A stretch of 64,000 nt of DNA from Halorubellus sp034808145 (GTDB lineage: Archaea > Halobacteriota > Halobacteria > Halobacteriales > Natrialbaceae). The notes beneath the pieces were generated by a model, which made no database searches, had not been told where the DNA came from, and worked only from the letters and a program-made list of their open reading frames with translations. The position numbers were made by a program, and so were the translations under genes. The stretch is taken from positions 42,849-106,848 of the forward strand of contig NZ_JAXHGM010000011.1 in the NCBI RefSeq assembly GCF_034808145.1. The letters run 5' to 3'. Positions 1 to 8,718 of the stretch are shown here, piece by piece. The first letter of the stretch is position 1. Each line of letters opens with the position of its first letter.

Positions 1-352
1 ACGCGCGCTCTATCTCCCGGTACCCGATCTCGTACTCGCCCATGTCCGCGACGGTCCCGCCGAGCGCGTCCGCGAGCAACTGATGCCCCCAGCACACGCC
101 CAGCGCCGGCAGGCCGCGCTCCTCGACCGCCTCGCGAACCCACTCGCGAGTCTCCGCAATCCACGGCTCGTCCTCGTACACCGACGACCGCGACCCCGTC
201 ACCACGACCGCATCGTACTCGAACCCACAGGGGAGCTCGCACTCGGTCGCGTCGAACTCGACGAGGTCCGCGTCGAGCTCGCGCCGGAAGTTCCGGCGCG
301 TTCCAGGGTCGCCGTGCGAAGCGTCCACGAACGCGATACGGGGTCGTCGCAT
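1..352 (-). CDS. Class I glutamine amidotransferase (3' part outside window)
   Basis: This is the N-terminal about 117 residues of a GMP-synthase-like class I glutamine amidotransferase; the gene continues past the left edge. The protein opens MRRPRIAFVDASHGDP. The nucleophile elbow is GVCWGHQLLADALGG, where Cys is the expected catalytic residue that hydrolyses glutamine to release ammonia. The catalytic His/Glu pair would lie beyond the edge and cannot be checked. The ATG is the first in-frame start after the upstream stop. The family contains free-standing amidotransferases of varied use, so the acceptor substrate is unknown. The open reading frames on the plus strand here are shadows. Confidence 0.85.
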   Translation of the reverse strand, partial: MRRPRIAFVDASHGDPGTRRNFRRELDADLVEFDATECELPCGFEYDAVVVTGSRSSVYEDEPWIAETREWVREAVEERGLPALGVCWGHQLLADALGGTVADMGEYEIGYREIERA

Positions 353-467
353 CACCCGAGAACAGCGGTTGCGCGGGAAAAACGCTTGCGTCGCGTCGAG
401 ACGTTGCCGGTGTCTCGGACGACGAACCCGAAACGGAACCGACGGTCTGGAGGCCGCCGGATGCCAG

Positions 468-1235
468 TCAGTCGGCGGAGTCGAGGAACCCGAGGATGGC
501 GTCGTTGACGGCGCGCGAGCGTTCGGCGTGCGCGAAGTGCCCGGCGTCGGGGAACGTCTCGCGGTCGGCGCGCGGCAGGCCCTCGGCGAGGTCGCGGCTC
601 GCGTCGGCGTCGAGGAGTTCGTCGCTGCCGCCGTCGACGACGAGCGCCGCGTTGTCGATCTCGTAGAGCGGTTCGGCGTCCCAGCCGTCGAGCGCGGCGT
701 GCTGGCGGTCCCATGACTCGCGGTCCGCGTCCTCGCTCCGCCACGCCGCGACGTCGTCGAGCGCCTCGGGGTGTTCGGCGCGGAACCCGTCGCTGAACGC
801 CGACCGCAGGGTCGCCCGGCACGCACGGTCGTCGTCGGGGGCCGCGAATAGCGGCTCGGGGTCGTACGCCTCGCCCGACGCCGCGCCCGACACGAGCACG
901 AGTTTGCGTGCACGACCCTTCCGGCGCGCGTACTCGAGCGCCACCATCGCACCGAGCCCGCACCCGACGACGTGCGTCGCACTCGCACCAGTGTCTTTGA
1001 GGACGGCGTCCAGGTCGTTCGCGAACGTCCGCATCGACAGGTCCCCATCGGGCCGCGAGGACTTCCCCGTCCCCCGCGGGTTCCACACCACCGCCTCGTA
1101 CGGGCCCGCGAGCGCCGCGTGCTGCCACCCCCACAGCCACGCGCCCGTCCCGACGTCGGGCACGAACGCGACCGTCTCGCCGCTCCCCGCGGTCTCGTAG
1201 TACAGCTCGACGCCGTCGCGCTCGACCGTCGGCAT
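468..1235 (-). CDS. Alpha/beta-hydrolase fold protein with no nucleophile Ser
   Basis: A 255-residue protein with the layout of a small alpha/beta hydrolase (haloperoxidase/esterase-like). Seen directly: the oxyanion-region strand, the NPRGTGKSSRP turn, the elbow segment HVVGCGLGAMVALEYA, a possible acid residue at VVDGGSDE (Asp201/205) and the C-terminal AGHFAHAE with His233. The family elbow is G-x-S-x-G. Here it reads G-C-G-L-G, so Gly93 occupies the nucleophile position and Cys92 is one residue early. The acid and His are kept while Ser is lost. The protein may therefore be non-hydrolytic (binding, signalling or a cofactor-free reaction) or may carry a sequencing or mutational change. Transcribed divergently from the HD-domain gene. 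Confidence 0.8.
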   Translation of the reverse strand: MPTVERDGVELYYETAGSGETVAFVPDVGTGAWLWGWQHAALAGPYEAVVWNPRGTGKSSRPDGDLSMRTFANDLDAVLKDTGASATHVVGCGLGAMVALEYARRKGRARKLVLVSGAASGEAYDPEPLFAAPDDDRACRATLRSAFSDGFRAEHPEALDDVAAWRSEDADRESWDRQHAALDGWDAEPLYEIDNAALVVDGGSDELLDADASRDLAEGLPRADRETFPDAGHFAHAERSRAVNDAILGFLDSAD

Positions 1236-1352
1236 ACCCGGACGTGCACGACCCGAACGCTTGAATCCTCTCGTCGAGGCTGGCTCCCGTCCGCCGTCCG
1301 GGAGCCGGCCGATTCGCGTCCTTTTTCCACGCACCCCGCGACCGGTAGGCCA

Positions 1353-2516
1353 ATGCGAGCGATCAAGGACAGCGTCCACGACTACATCGAGGTCGAGGGC
1401 GTCGCCGCGGACCTGCTGGACACGGAGGCGTTCCAGCGGTTGCGGCACGTCAAGCAGCTCTCGACCGTCCGTCTCGTCTACCCGAGCGCGAACCACACGC
1501 GCTTCGAGCACTCCCTCGGCGTCTACCATCTCGCTCGACGCGCGTGCCGTCACCTCGACATCGACGGCTCTCGGGCGGAGGCGGTCGAGGCGGCCGCGCT
1601 CCTGCACGACGTCGGTCACGGTCCGTACGGCCACCAGACCGAGGGTGTCATCGAGCGTCGCCTCGGCCGGCATCACGACGACGTGCACGGCATCATCGAC
1701 ACCGGCGAGGTCGGCCGCGTCCTCGAATCCCACGGCCTCGACACGGACGCGGTCGCCGACCGCATCGACGGCCAGGGCCGCCTCGGCCAGCTGGTCTCGG
1801 GCGAACTCGACGTCGACCGCATGGACTACCTCGTCCGGGACGCCCACCACTCCGGCGTCCCCTACGGCACCATCGACCAGGGACGCCTGCTGCGCGCACT
1901 GCGGTACGTCGACGGCGACCTCGTGCTCGCCGAGGGGAACGTCCAGTCGGCCGAGAGCCTGCTCGTCGCTCGCGCGCTCATGAACGCGACCGTCTACCGC
2001 CACCACGTCTCCCGCATCGCCGGTACGATGCTCGAACGCGCCTGCGAGCGCCTGCTCGACGAGACGAGCCTCCACGCCGAGGACTTCGCGCGGATGACCG
2101 ACGACGAACTCCTCGCCGCGCTCCGGGACTGTCCGGCGACCGCCGACGCCGCCGCACGCCTCGGCACCCGCGACCTCTACAAGCGCGCGTGCTGGCTGGA
2201 ACTCGACGAGACACCGGACCACGTCGTCGACGCGACGCACGCCGAACTCCGCGACCTCGAACGCGACGTCGCCGCCGCCGCCGACTGCGACCCCGCGTTC
2301 GTCCACCTCGACGTCCCCGGCCGCCCCTCGATGCCGGAGTCCTCCACCAGGGTCGTCGTCGACGGCGACGTTCGCCGACTCCACGAGGAGTCCCCGCTCG
2401 TCCAGGGCCTCCAGGCGTCCCAGAACGTCCAGTGGCGCGCCGGCGTCTACGCCCCCCCGGAACACACGTCCACCGTCGCGGACGCCGCAGCGTCGACGCT
2501 CGGTCTCGACACCTGA
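1353..2516 (+). CDS. HD-domain phosphohydrolase (SAMHD1/dGTPase-like)
   Basis: A 387-residue metal-dependent phosphohydrolase of the HD superfamily. The metal ligands are all visible: His53 in TRFEHSLGVYHLA, the His85-Asp86 doublet in ALLHDVGHGPYGH, and an Asp in LDVDRMDYLVRDA (about 153-158), which is the signature of the SAMHD1/YdhJ group that cleaves deoxynucleoside triphosphates or related nucleotides. The alpha-helical C-terminal half is less conserved. The ATG was chosen because the conserved MRAIKDSVHDYIE start follows directly; the longer upstream frame is Arg/Pro-rich shadow. The exact substrate is inferred, not shown. The stop codon lies at the end of a 34-bp direct repeat that is copied just downstream. 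Confidence 0.85.
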   Translation: MRAIKDSVHDYIEVEGVAADLLDTEAFQRLRHVKQLSTVRLVYPSANHTRFEHSLGVYHLARRACRHLDIDGSRAEAVEAAALLHDVGHGPYGHQTEGVIERRLGRHHDDVHGIIDTGEVGRVLESHGLDTDAVADRIDGQGRLGQLVSGELDVDRMDYLVRDAHHSGVPYGTIDQGRLLRALRYVDGDLVLAEGNVQSAESLLVARALMNATVYRHHVSRIAGTMLERACERLLDETSLHAEDFARMTDDELLAALRDCPATADAAARLGTRDLYKRACWLELDETPDHVVDATHAELRDLERDVAAAADCDPAFVHLDVPGRPSMPESSTRVVVDGDVRRLHEESPLVQGLQASQNVQWRAGVYAPPEHTSTVADAAASTLGLDT

Positions 2517-2552
2517 GGGACGCCGCAGCGTCGACGCCCGGTCTCGACACCT
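2481..2552 (+). repeat. 34-bp direct repeat spanning the HD gene stop
   Basis: Two copies at 2481-2514 and 2519-2552 differ at one base (T2500 against C) and are separated by 4 bases (period 38). The first copy encodes the last residues of the HD protein (DAAASTLGLDT) and runs into the stop; the second lies just after it. This looks like a recent tandem duplication. Confidence 0.9.
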
Positions 2553-2908
2553 CCGGCCTCGCGGCACTCCCGTGGGGCTCGACCTCTCGACGACACGGGG
2601 ACAGAAGTTCAATCAGCCAACAGGTTTTTGACGAGGGATGCCCAGCGTTACCATAGGGTGAGAACCCTGCGCGTAATCGGATCAGTCGTTGCCCCCTGAC
2701 CGACACTCGGCACGCACCGAGTGACCGACTGGGATACGCCACTATCATTCCGCATCGCGCCCCCCGATTCGGGGGTGCGACCTTCCAACGACCACGCAGC
2801 CACCGGTCCGTCGTCGCCGACTGTCGACGTCGAGCGATGCGACCGTCGCGAACGACCGCGAGGTTTAGACTAAGTCAAAAACACCGTTCTACCTCCCTAA
2901 TGGCCGCT
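2553..2908. other. Intergenic region with hairpins, no gene seen
   Basis: No convincing coding sequence. It holds the dispersed element at 2612-2666, an inverted repeat at 2704-2723 (7-bp arms CACTCGG/CCGAGTG, 6-base loop) and a tight palindrome at 2761-2775 (CCCCCGA, one base, TCGGGGG). The hairpins could act in termination of the HD gene transcript or as operators for the CDF gene; neither is shown. Confidence 0.55.
2612..2666 (-). repeat. Dispersed intergenic element, copy A
   Basis: On the minus strand this reads GGTTCTCACCCTATGGTAAC, followed about 15 bases later by a CAAAAACC tract. In one frame it translates as FSPYGNAG followed by SSKT. A related sequence is at 22212-22303 in the same frame (FSPYGNG, then PAKT). 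Probably a non-coding repeat or a conserved small element; function unknown. Confidence 0.4.
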
Positions 2909-2915
2909 CTTAAGT
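2909..2915 (+). promoter_or_regulatory. TATA box of the CDF transporter gene
   Basis: CTTAAGT lies 25-31 bases upstream of the ATG at 2940. This is the normal spacing for a haloarchaeal leaderless transcript and argues for the ATG over the in-frame GTG at 2916. Confidence 0.55.
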
Positions 2916-2939
2916 GTGGATGAGAGAAATCCGCGTCCG

Positions 2940-3854
2940 ATGACGGACACGCGCGAGGCCTTCCTCAAGGTCTCCTGGGCCAACGTCCTGTTGAACGCCC
3001 TCAAGATACTCGTCGAGGGCTCTATCGGCCTGCTCACCGGCAGCCTCGCGCTCACCGCCGACGCGGCGCACTCCATCGCCGACCTCCTCGCCAGCGGCGT
3101 CGTCCTGTTCCTCGGACGGGCCGCCCACGGAGATGCCGACGATTCTCACCCGCACGGCCACGCCCGGTTCGAGCCGCTCTCCGCGCTCTTCGTCGGCGGC
3201 GTCCTGGTCCTCCTCGGACTCAAACTCCTGTACGACTCCGCCAACTCGCTGCTCACCGGCACCACCGCCGAGTACAGCCTGTGGCTCGTCGTCGGTCTCC
3301 TGTTCGCTCTCGCCGACATGTACGTCTGCTACTGGTACACGCAGCACGTGAACCAGGAACTCCAATTGCCGAGCCTCAGCGCGCTCGCCACCGACAGCCT
3401 CAACGACCTGTACACGACCGGCGCGGCCCTCGCCGGCGTCATCGCCATGGCGGCCGGCCACCCGATCTTCGACCCGATAGCCGGCGGCGTCGTGAGCCTG
3501 CTCGTCGTCCACCAAGGCGTCGAGATATCGCGCGAGAACGTCCAGTATCTCGCCGACAGCGCACCCCCCGAGTCGGAGCAACAGGAGATCAAGGCCCGGA
3601 TCCGCGACCACGCCGCGGTCAACGGTCTGCACGACTTCGTCGCCTATTACTCCGGGCACGTCATCGAGGTCGAGTTCCACGCGGAAGTGGACCGAGAACT
3701 GACCATCGTCGAAGCCCACGACATCGAATCGGAGCTCCGAGAACGCGTCCGCCACGTCGAACCGGTCTCCGACGTCCACGTCCACCTCGACCCGGCCGGC
3801 GTCGGCGAGTGGAAAGACGCCGACGACACCTCCGCCACTTCCGCAGGTAGCTAG
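2940..3854 (+). CDS. Cation diffusion facilitator metal exporter
   Basis: A 304-residue CDF-family divalent-metal/proton antiporter in the cytoplasmic membrane. Six hydrophobic segments precede a cytoplasmic C-terminal domain. The metal site is visible in TM2 (LTADAAHSIAD, His44 and Asp48) and TM5 (TDSLNDLY, Asp152 and Asp156), with the HPHGHARFEPLSAL motif between TM2 and TM3. The C-terminal ferredoxin-like dimerisation domain follows (about 210-295). An H-D/D-D site does not allow a safe call between zinc, manganese and iron. A TATA box supports a leaderless ATG. It stands alone between gaps, convergent with alaS. Confidence 0.9.
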   Translation: MTDTREAFLKVSWANVLLNALKILVEGSIGLLTGSLALTADAAHSIADLLASGVVLFLGRAAHGDADDSHPHGHARFEPLSALFVGGVLVLLGLKLLYDSANSLLTGTTAEYSLWLVVGLLFALADMYVCYWYTQHVNQELQLPSLSALATDSLNDLYTTGAALAGVIAMAAGHPIFDPIAGGVVSLLVVHQGVEISRENVQYLADSAPPESEQQEIKARIRDHAAVNGLHDFVAYYSGHVIEVEFHAEVDRELTIVEAHDIESELRERVRHVEPVSDVHVHLDPAGVGEWKDADDTSATSAGS

Positions 3855-3916
3855 CGGCGACGTCCGCCCGGAGAGCCGACCCGAACCGCCGTCGAAAACG
3901 AGCTTCGAGAACCGCG

Positions 3917-6706
3917 TCAGGCGTTCTTCACGGCACGCAGGACGTCGGCCGCGTCGTCGAGCGCGTCGTCGAGCGCGTCGACGTCCGGGCCGCCGCCCTG
4001 TGCGAAGTCCGGCGGGCCGCCGCCGCCGCCGCCGACCCTGCCAGCTAGCTCGCCGACGACCTCGCCGGCGTTCACGCCCGCGTCGTCGGGAACCGCGACG
4101 ACGAACTGCGCGCTCCCGCCGCCGCCGGAGCCGAACACCGCGATCTTCCCCTCGTCGACGAGCGCGTTCGCCGTCGCCCGCAACTCGTCCGTGTCCGCGT
4201 CCAGCCGCTGGACGACCGCCGGCGTCCCATCGACGTCGACCTCCTCCGCGTCACCAGCACCGCTCGCGCGGACCGCCGCGAGCTCCTCCTTCAACTCCTC
4301 TATCTCCTTCCCTCGCGCCTTCCACTCCTCGAAGAACCGCTCCGCGGTCTCCGGGACCTCCCCCGGATTCACGTCGAGCACGTCGGCCGCGTCGTACAGC
4401 GCGTCCTCGGCCTCCTGCGTGTACGATATCGCGGCCTCCCCGGCCGCGAACGTCAACCGCTCCACGCCGTCCTGAACGCGCTCCGCGTTCCGGACCTTGA
4501 TCGTCCCGATGTCGCCGGTACGCGCGACGTGCGTCCCACCACACGCCTGCACGTCGTCCGCGACGTGGATGAGACGGATGTTCTCGCCCGGCGGGATACC
4601 GCCCTGGTAGAGGCCGAACCCGTGCTCGGCCTCCGCGTCGTGCCGGTCCGGCCACTCCTGCGTGACCGGCGTGTTCTCCATCACGATCTCGTTCGCGACG
4701 TGCTCGATGCGTTTGACGTCCTCGCGGTCGATGCGCTCGTAGTGATGGACGTCGATCCGCGAGGAATCGACGCCCTTCTGCGCGCCAGCCTGCCGGATGT
4801 GCTCGCCGAGCACCCGCCGGGCCGCGTGGATGACGACGTGCGTCGCCGTGTGATTCCGCATCAACTGCCGGCGGCGATGCGTGTCCAACTGGCCGCGGAC
4901 GATGTCGCCCTTCTCCGGCCGCTCGTCCGTCCGATGCAGGATGACGCCACCGCGGATCTGGACGTCCTCGACCTCCACGGTGTACGTCCCGTCGTCGTCC
5001 GACAACGACCCCGTGTCCGCGGGCTGCCCACCGCCCTCGGGGTAGAACATCGTCTGGTCGAGCACCACGTCGAACCCGTCCTCGCGCTCGAACACGTCCA
5101 GCACCACCGCCTCGAACTCCGTGCGCTGCTGGTCGTCGTAGTACAACCGCTCCGTCTTCGGGAGGTCGTCGATACGGTCGTCGCCGTCGCTCCCCTCGTC
5201 CTCGAACGCCTCCTCGGAGTCGTGGCGCTGCGCGACCAGCGAGTAGAAGTCGTCCGGGACGTTCACGGCCGCGCCCGACTCGCTCGCGATCTCCTCGACC
5301 ATGTCCGGCTGGATGCCGTGACTGTCGTAGAGCTCGATGAGCTCGCTCGTCGGGATCGGCTCGCTCTTTCGCGCGTACTCCTCGGCGAGCTGCTCGACCT
5401 TCCGACCGCCGCGTTCGAGCGTCTCCCGGTACTTCTCGACCTCCGTCCGAACGATGTCCCGGATGGTGTCGCGGTTCTCGTATTCGAGGCGCTTCGCCTG
5501 CATGTCCACGAGCTCGTCCAGCGGCGCGTCCACGCCCACCCCGTCGACGAGGCGCTTCGTCCGCCGGAGCACCATCCGCGCCAGGTACCCCGTGGAGACG
5601 TTGCTCGGCACGATCCCGTCACCGAACATGTACGCCAGGGTCCGGCAGTGGTCCGCGATGGCGTAGATGTCCTCCAGCGGCTCCATGAGCGCCTCCAGTT
5701 CGCTCACGGGGACGTCGAGCTTCTCGGCGATGGTGTCCCGCGCCGTCTCCATGTCCTCGGCCTCGTCGATGTCCATGTGGCCCGCGAGCTTCGCCGCACG
5801 ATGCACGAGCTCGGCCTCGTCCTCGGAGAGCTCGACGCCCGCGTTCTCCTTCAGGAACGCGATCATGTCCGGGTACACCGCCTCGTACACCGTCGGCGTC
5901 CCCTGACTCATCCACGTCCACCGCTCCAGCCCGTACCCGGTGTCAACGATGTACGTATCCATCGGCGAGTACGTGTTCCCGTCCTTCATCTCGTACTCTC
6001 CCTCCGGGTCCTGCTCCATCGACATGAAGACGAGCGTCGCCAGCTCCGCGCCCTTGTAGATGACCTCGATCGCCGGGCCGGCGTTCCCGCCACCGACCCA
6101 CGGGTCCTCGATATACACGATCTCGTCGAGGTTCGCACCCATGGACTCGAAGAACTCGTCGCAGTACTCGACGCACTCGTCCTTCCAGTACACCTCGCCC
6201 TCGTACGCGTACCGCTCGGGGTCCTCGATGTCCTCGCGAGCGTTGAACGCGTGATGCGCCATCATCTCGAACGCCATCGTGTGCCGGCCGGTCTTCCCGA
6301 CGTTGTCGATGTCCTGCATCCGGATACAGGGCTGACTGATCGTGAGCGGGTTCGCCGGCGGTGGCGTCTCGCCGCTCGTCACGAGCGGCTGGAAGTCGTA
6401 GATCGACGCCTGCGTCAGGAGGACGTCGTCCCGCCAGCGGTTCGCCGCGACCGGGTACGGGTCGATGCGCTCGTGGTCGTTCGTCTCGAAGAACGACAGG
6501 AACGCCTCCCGCATCTCCTCCAGACTGTACGGCTCGTCGAACCCGGGGTCGTCGATGAACGCGTAGTCCTCGCACGGCGGCTCCCCGCACGTCTCGCGGT
6601 CGTGATCGCGCGTCCAGAAGTACGCACCACAGTCCGTGCACTCCTTGCGCACGAACCCGTTCTCCTCGAAATAATCGAGGCGATACTCTTCCTCGAGCTC
6701 ACTCAT
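3917..6706 (-). CDS. alaS: Alanyl-tRNA synthetase (archaeal type)
   Basis: A 929-residue AlaRS that charges tRNA-Ala. The archaeal-type N-terminal zinc-binding region is seen in ECTDCGAYFWTRDHD followed by CGEPPC. The class II aminoacylation domain includes QPCIRMQDIDNVG. The editing domain carries the zinc ligands HTATHVVIH and CGGTHVARTG, which hydrolyse Ser- and Gly-tRNA-Ala. The C-terminal C-Ala domain contains a Gly-rich GSGGGGSAQF and GGGGGGPPDFAQGGG segment, as in other AlaRS. The start MSELEEEYRLDYF is the family start; an open frame runs further upstream but is Arg/Ser-rich shadow. Length fits the family. Confidence 0.97.
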   Translation of the reverse strand: MSELEEEYRLDYFEENGFVRKECTDCGAYFWTRDHDRETCGEPPCEDYAFIDDPGFDEPYSLEEMREAFLSFFETNDHERIDPYPVAANRWRDDVLLTQASIYDFQPLVTSGETPPPANPLTISQPCIRMQDIDNVGKTGRHTMAFEMMAHHAFNAREDIEDPERYAYEGEVYWKDECVEYCDEFFESMGANLDEIVYIEDPWVGGGNAGPAIEVIYKGAELATLVFMSMEQDPEGEYEMKDGNTYSPMDTYIVDTGYGLERWTWMSQGTPTVYEAVYPDMIAFLKENAGVELSEDEAELVHRAAKLAGHMDIDEAEDMETARDTIAEKLDVPVSELEALMEPLEDIYAIADHCRTLAYMFGDGIVPSNVSTGYLARMVLRRTKRLVDGVGVDAPLDELVDMQAKRLEYENRDTIRDIVRTEVEKYRETLERGGRKVEQLAEEYARKSEPIPTSELIELYDSHGIQPDMVEEIASESGAAVNVPDDFYSLVAQRHDSEEAFEDEGSDGDDRIDDLPKTERLYYDDQQRTEFEAVVLDVFEREDGFDVVLDQTMFYPEGGGQPADTGSLSDDDGTYTVEVEDVQIRGGVILHRTDERPEKGDIVRGQLDTHRRRQLMRNHTATHVVIHAARRVLGEHIRQAGAQKGVDSSRIDVHHYERIDREDVKRIEHVANEIVMENTPVTQEWPDRHDAEAEHGFGLYQGGIPPGENIRLIHVADDVQACGGTHVARTGDIGTIKVRNAERVQDGVERLTFAAGEAAISYTQEAEDALYDAADVLDVNPGEVPETAERFFEEWKARGKEIEELKEELAAVRASGAGDAEEVDVDGTPAVVQRLDADTDELRATANALVDEGKIAVFGSGGGGSAQFVVAVPDDAGVNAGEVVGELAGRVGGGGGGPPDFAQGGGPDVDALDDALDDAADVLRAVKNA

Positions 6707-6797
6707 TCTTGGCTCACTGTCGCCTCGCGGCGCGTAAAACAGTTCCGGGAACCCCGCACGCGGGCGGTTTCGCCCGGTCGAGGGCGCCGGTACCCGA

Positions 6798-7379
6798 TCA
6801 CTGCGTCGCCGATTCGAGGAGCCCGCGGAACACCTGCGAGCCCGCGGCGGACTCGGCGAGCAGGTCGTCCAGCAGGTCGTCCGCGCGGCCGCCGCGGCGT
6901 CGAGCACGCTCGCGGAGGTCGTCGTACTCGGCGGACGCCGCCAGCTCGTCGGGCGTCTTGTGCGTCTCGAGGACCGCGAGCTTGGACACCGCCGCGTAGT
7001 ACGCACGCAACTCCTCGTCGTACGCGGAGCGCGCGAGCAACCGCTCGAGCGTCCGCTCGAACGTCTCCCGGTCGACGGGCTTGACGAGGTAGTCGTCGAA
7101 CCCCATCTCGACGATGTCGAAGTCCGGGTCGACCGCCGTCACGATGACGACCTGACAGTCGTACCCGGCTTCACGTACCCGTTCGAGCACCTCGTCGCCC
7201 GAGCACCCGGGGAGGCGTCGGTCGAGCACCACGACGTCCGTCGACTCGTCGACCGCCGGAACGGCGTCCTCGCCGTTTGTCACGGTCGCCACCGACCAGT
7301 CCGCGGGCGTCCAGGACGCGTACAGCCAGGCGAGCTCGGCGTTGTCCTCGACGACGAGGACCGACGTGTCATCCGTCAT
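6798..7379 (-). CDS. HalX-domain response regulator
   Basis: A 193-residue two-component response regulator. The receiver domain (1 to about 110) has all key residues: acidic pair Glu11-Asp12, phospho-acceptor Asp53 in VVVLDRRLPGCSG, Thr81 in VIVTA and Lys100 in YLVKP. The remainder is the haloarchaeal HalX helical domain, whose output is unknown because it has no DNA-binding motif. No histidine kinase is adjacent, so the partner is elsewhere. The gene lies downstream of rfcS on the same strand, separated by about 175 bases that contain a hairpin and an AT-rich box. The ATG at MTDDTSVLVVEDN is preferred over an upstream one, which would add MCWAVIT. Confidence 0.92.
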   Translation of the reverse strand: MTDDTSVLVVEDNAELAWLYASWTPADWSVATVTNGEDAVPAVDESTDVVVLDRRLPGCSGDEVLERVREAGYDCQVVIVTAVDPDFDIVEMGFDDYLVKPVDRETFERTLERLLARSAYDEELRAYYAAVSKLAVLETHKTPDELAASAEYDDLRERARRRGGRADDLLDDLLAESAAGSQVFRGLLESATQ

Positions 7380-7420
7380 GGTGATTACTGCCCAGCACAA
7401 CCCTTGCTAGACCACGGAAT

Positions 7421-7450
7421 AAAACTCCCGGCCGAGAATCACGGCTCGGC
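7421..7450 (-). terminator. Hairpin plus T-run after rfcS
   Basis: Read on the minus strand, arms GCCGAG/CTCGGC enclose 8 bases (7431-7450) and are followed by a short run ending TTTT (7421-7424). It could end the rfcS transcript. The AATAAAAC stretch at 7418-7425 may also serve as the TATA element of the response regulator. Confidence 0.4.
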
Positions 7451-7555
7451 GTAAAATCATCACGAGAACGACTCGAACGAACGAACAGTCGGTTCTACCA
7501 CCAAGCGAACGACGGTCACTCGAACGTCTCCGAGCCGCTCGAACGCGCTCGACAC

Positions 7556-8533
7556 CTACCGCGCGAGCGACGCGAGCAACGCCTCCAGCTGGATCCGCTC
7601 GCTCGCACCCTCCGTGATACGGAAGTCCGCCTCCCCGAGGCGATCCATGAGACGAACCGTCGCCTTGTCGTCCAGATCGAACTCCCACGCCGACCGATGC
7701 AACTGGTCGATGATGTCCCCGCCCGCCAGCCCGCGCTCGGTCAGCAACTCGTCCAACCGCGACCGCGACGCCACGAAGTCCCCCTCGATCGCCAGCGACA
7801 CCATCTCCTCGACCTCCTCCGGACGCGCCGTCGACGTGATCGCGTACACCGTCGCTTCGTCCACCACCTCGTCCGTCACCGACGCCGCCTGCAGCGCGTT
7901 GATGGCCCGCCGCATGTCGCCGTCCGCCGCGTACACGAGCGCGTTCACGCCGTCGTCGGTCACCTCCAGCCCCTCGTCGTCCGCGATCTTCCGCACCTGC
8001 GCCGCCACCGCGTCGTCGCCCAGCGGCGAGAACCGGAACACCGCACACCGCGATTGGATTGGGTCGATGATCTGACTCGAGTAGTTACACGACAGGATGA
8101 ACCGCGTGTTGTTCGAGAACTGCTCCATCGTCCGTCGCAACGCCGACTGCGCGTCCGACGTGAGCGCGTCCGCCTCGTCCAGGAAGATGATGCGGTACTC
8201 GTACCCCCCGAACGACGACCGCGCGAAGTTCTTGATGCGGTCGCGGACGACGTCGATACCGCGCTGGTCCGACGCGTTCAGCTCCAGAAAGTTCTCCCGC
8301 CAATCGTCGCCGTAGACCTCTTTGGCAATACTGACGCTAGTGGCCGTCTTCCCGACGCCCGCCGGCCCCGCGAACATGAGGTGGGGGAGGTCGTTCTTCC
8401 GGACGTAGCTCTCGATGCGGTCGATGATGTCCTCGTGCCCGACGACGTCGGCGAGGGACTCCGGCCGGTACTTCTCGATCCAGACCTCTGTCTTCCCGGC
8501 GGGTCGGTCCCCTGCGTCCGCGGACTCGCTCAT
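7556..8533 (-). CDS. rfcS: Replication factor C small subunit
   Basis: A 325-residue AAA+ clamp-loader subunit that opens and loads the PCNA ring at primer-template junctions. Seen: the N-terminal EVWIEKYRP box, Walker A in AGPAGVGKTATS, the DEAD-type Walker B FLDEADAL, sensor 1 SCNYSSQI and the SRC arginine-finger motif IQSRCAVFRF, followed by the C-terminal collar domain. Length matches archaeal RfcS without inteins. The start MSESADAGDRPAG is the first ATG before the conserved region; an upstream in-frame stretch is not protein-like. The large subunit is not in this window. Confidence 0.95.
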   Translation of the reverse strand: MSESADAGDRPAGKTEVWIEKYRPESLADVVGHEDIIDRIESYVRKNDLPHLMFAGPAGVGKTATSVSIAKEVYGDDWRENFLELNASDQRGIDVVRDRIKNFARSSFGGYEYRIIFLDEADALTSDAQSALRRTMEQFSNNTRFILSCNYSSQIIDPIQSRCAVFRFSPLGDDAVAAQVRKIADDEGLEVTDDGVNALVYAADGDMRRAINALQAASVTDEVVDEATVYAITSTARPEEVEEMVSLAIEGDFVASRSRLDELLTERGLAGGDIIDQLHRSAWEFDLDDKATVRLMDRLGEADFRITEGASERIQLEALLASLAR

Positions 8534-8718
8534 ACTGTCGGGCACGGCCCTGTCGCTGATAAAGCCCCCGAGACGCTGGACGGACCACGGCGCGGGAGGC
8601 GTCACGGCGCGTCCTCGCCGTCGACGCGAGCGCGCGCTGTCGCCGAACGCGGTGCGTGGTTCTCTCCCCTTGAGAAGGAAGGGTCCCGATTATGCGCCAC
8701 TCCGTCGTAGCGATACGT

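Noticed and set aside
972..2612. Long open frames on both strands around the HD gene, including a minus-strand frame of over 700 residues
   Set aside because: In high-GC DNA the antisense frame of a real gene stays open. Only the HD protein and the hydrolase segment contain recognisable motifs.
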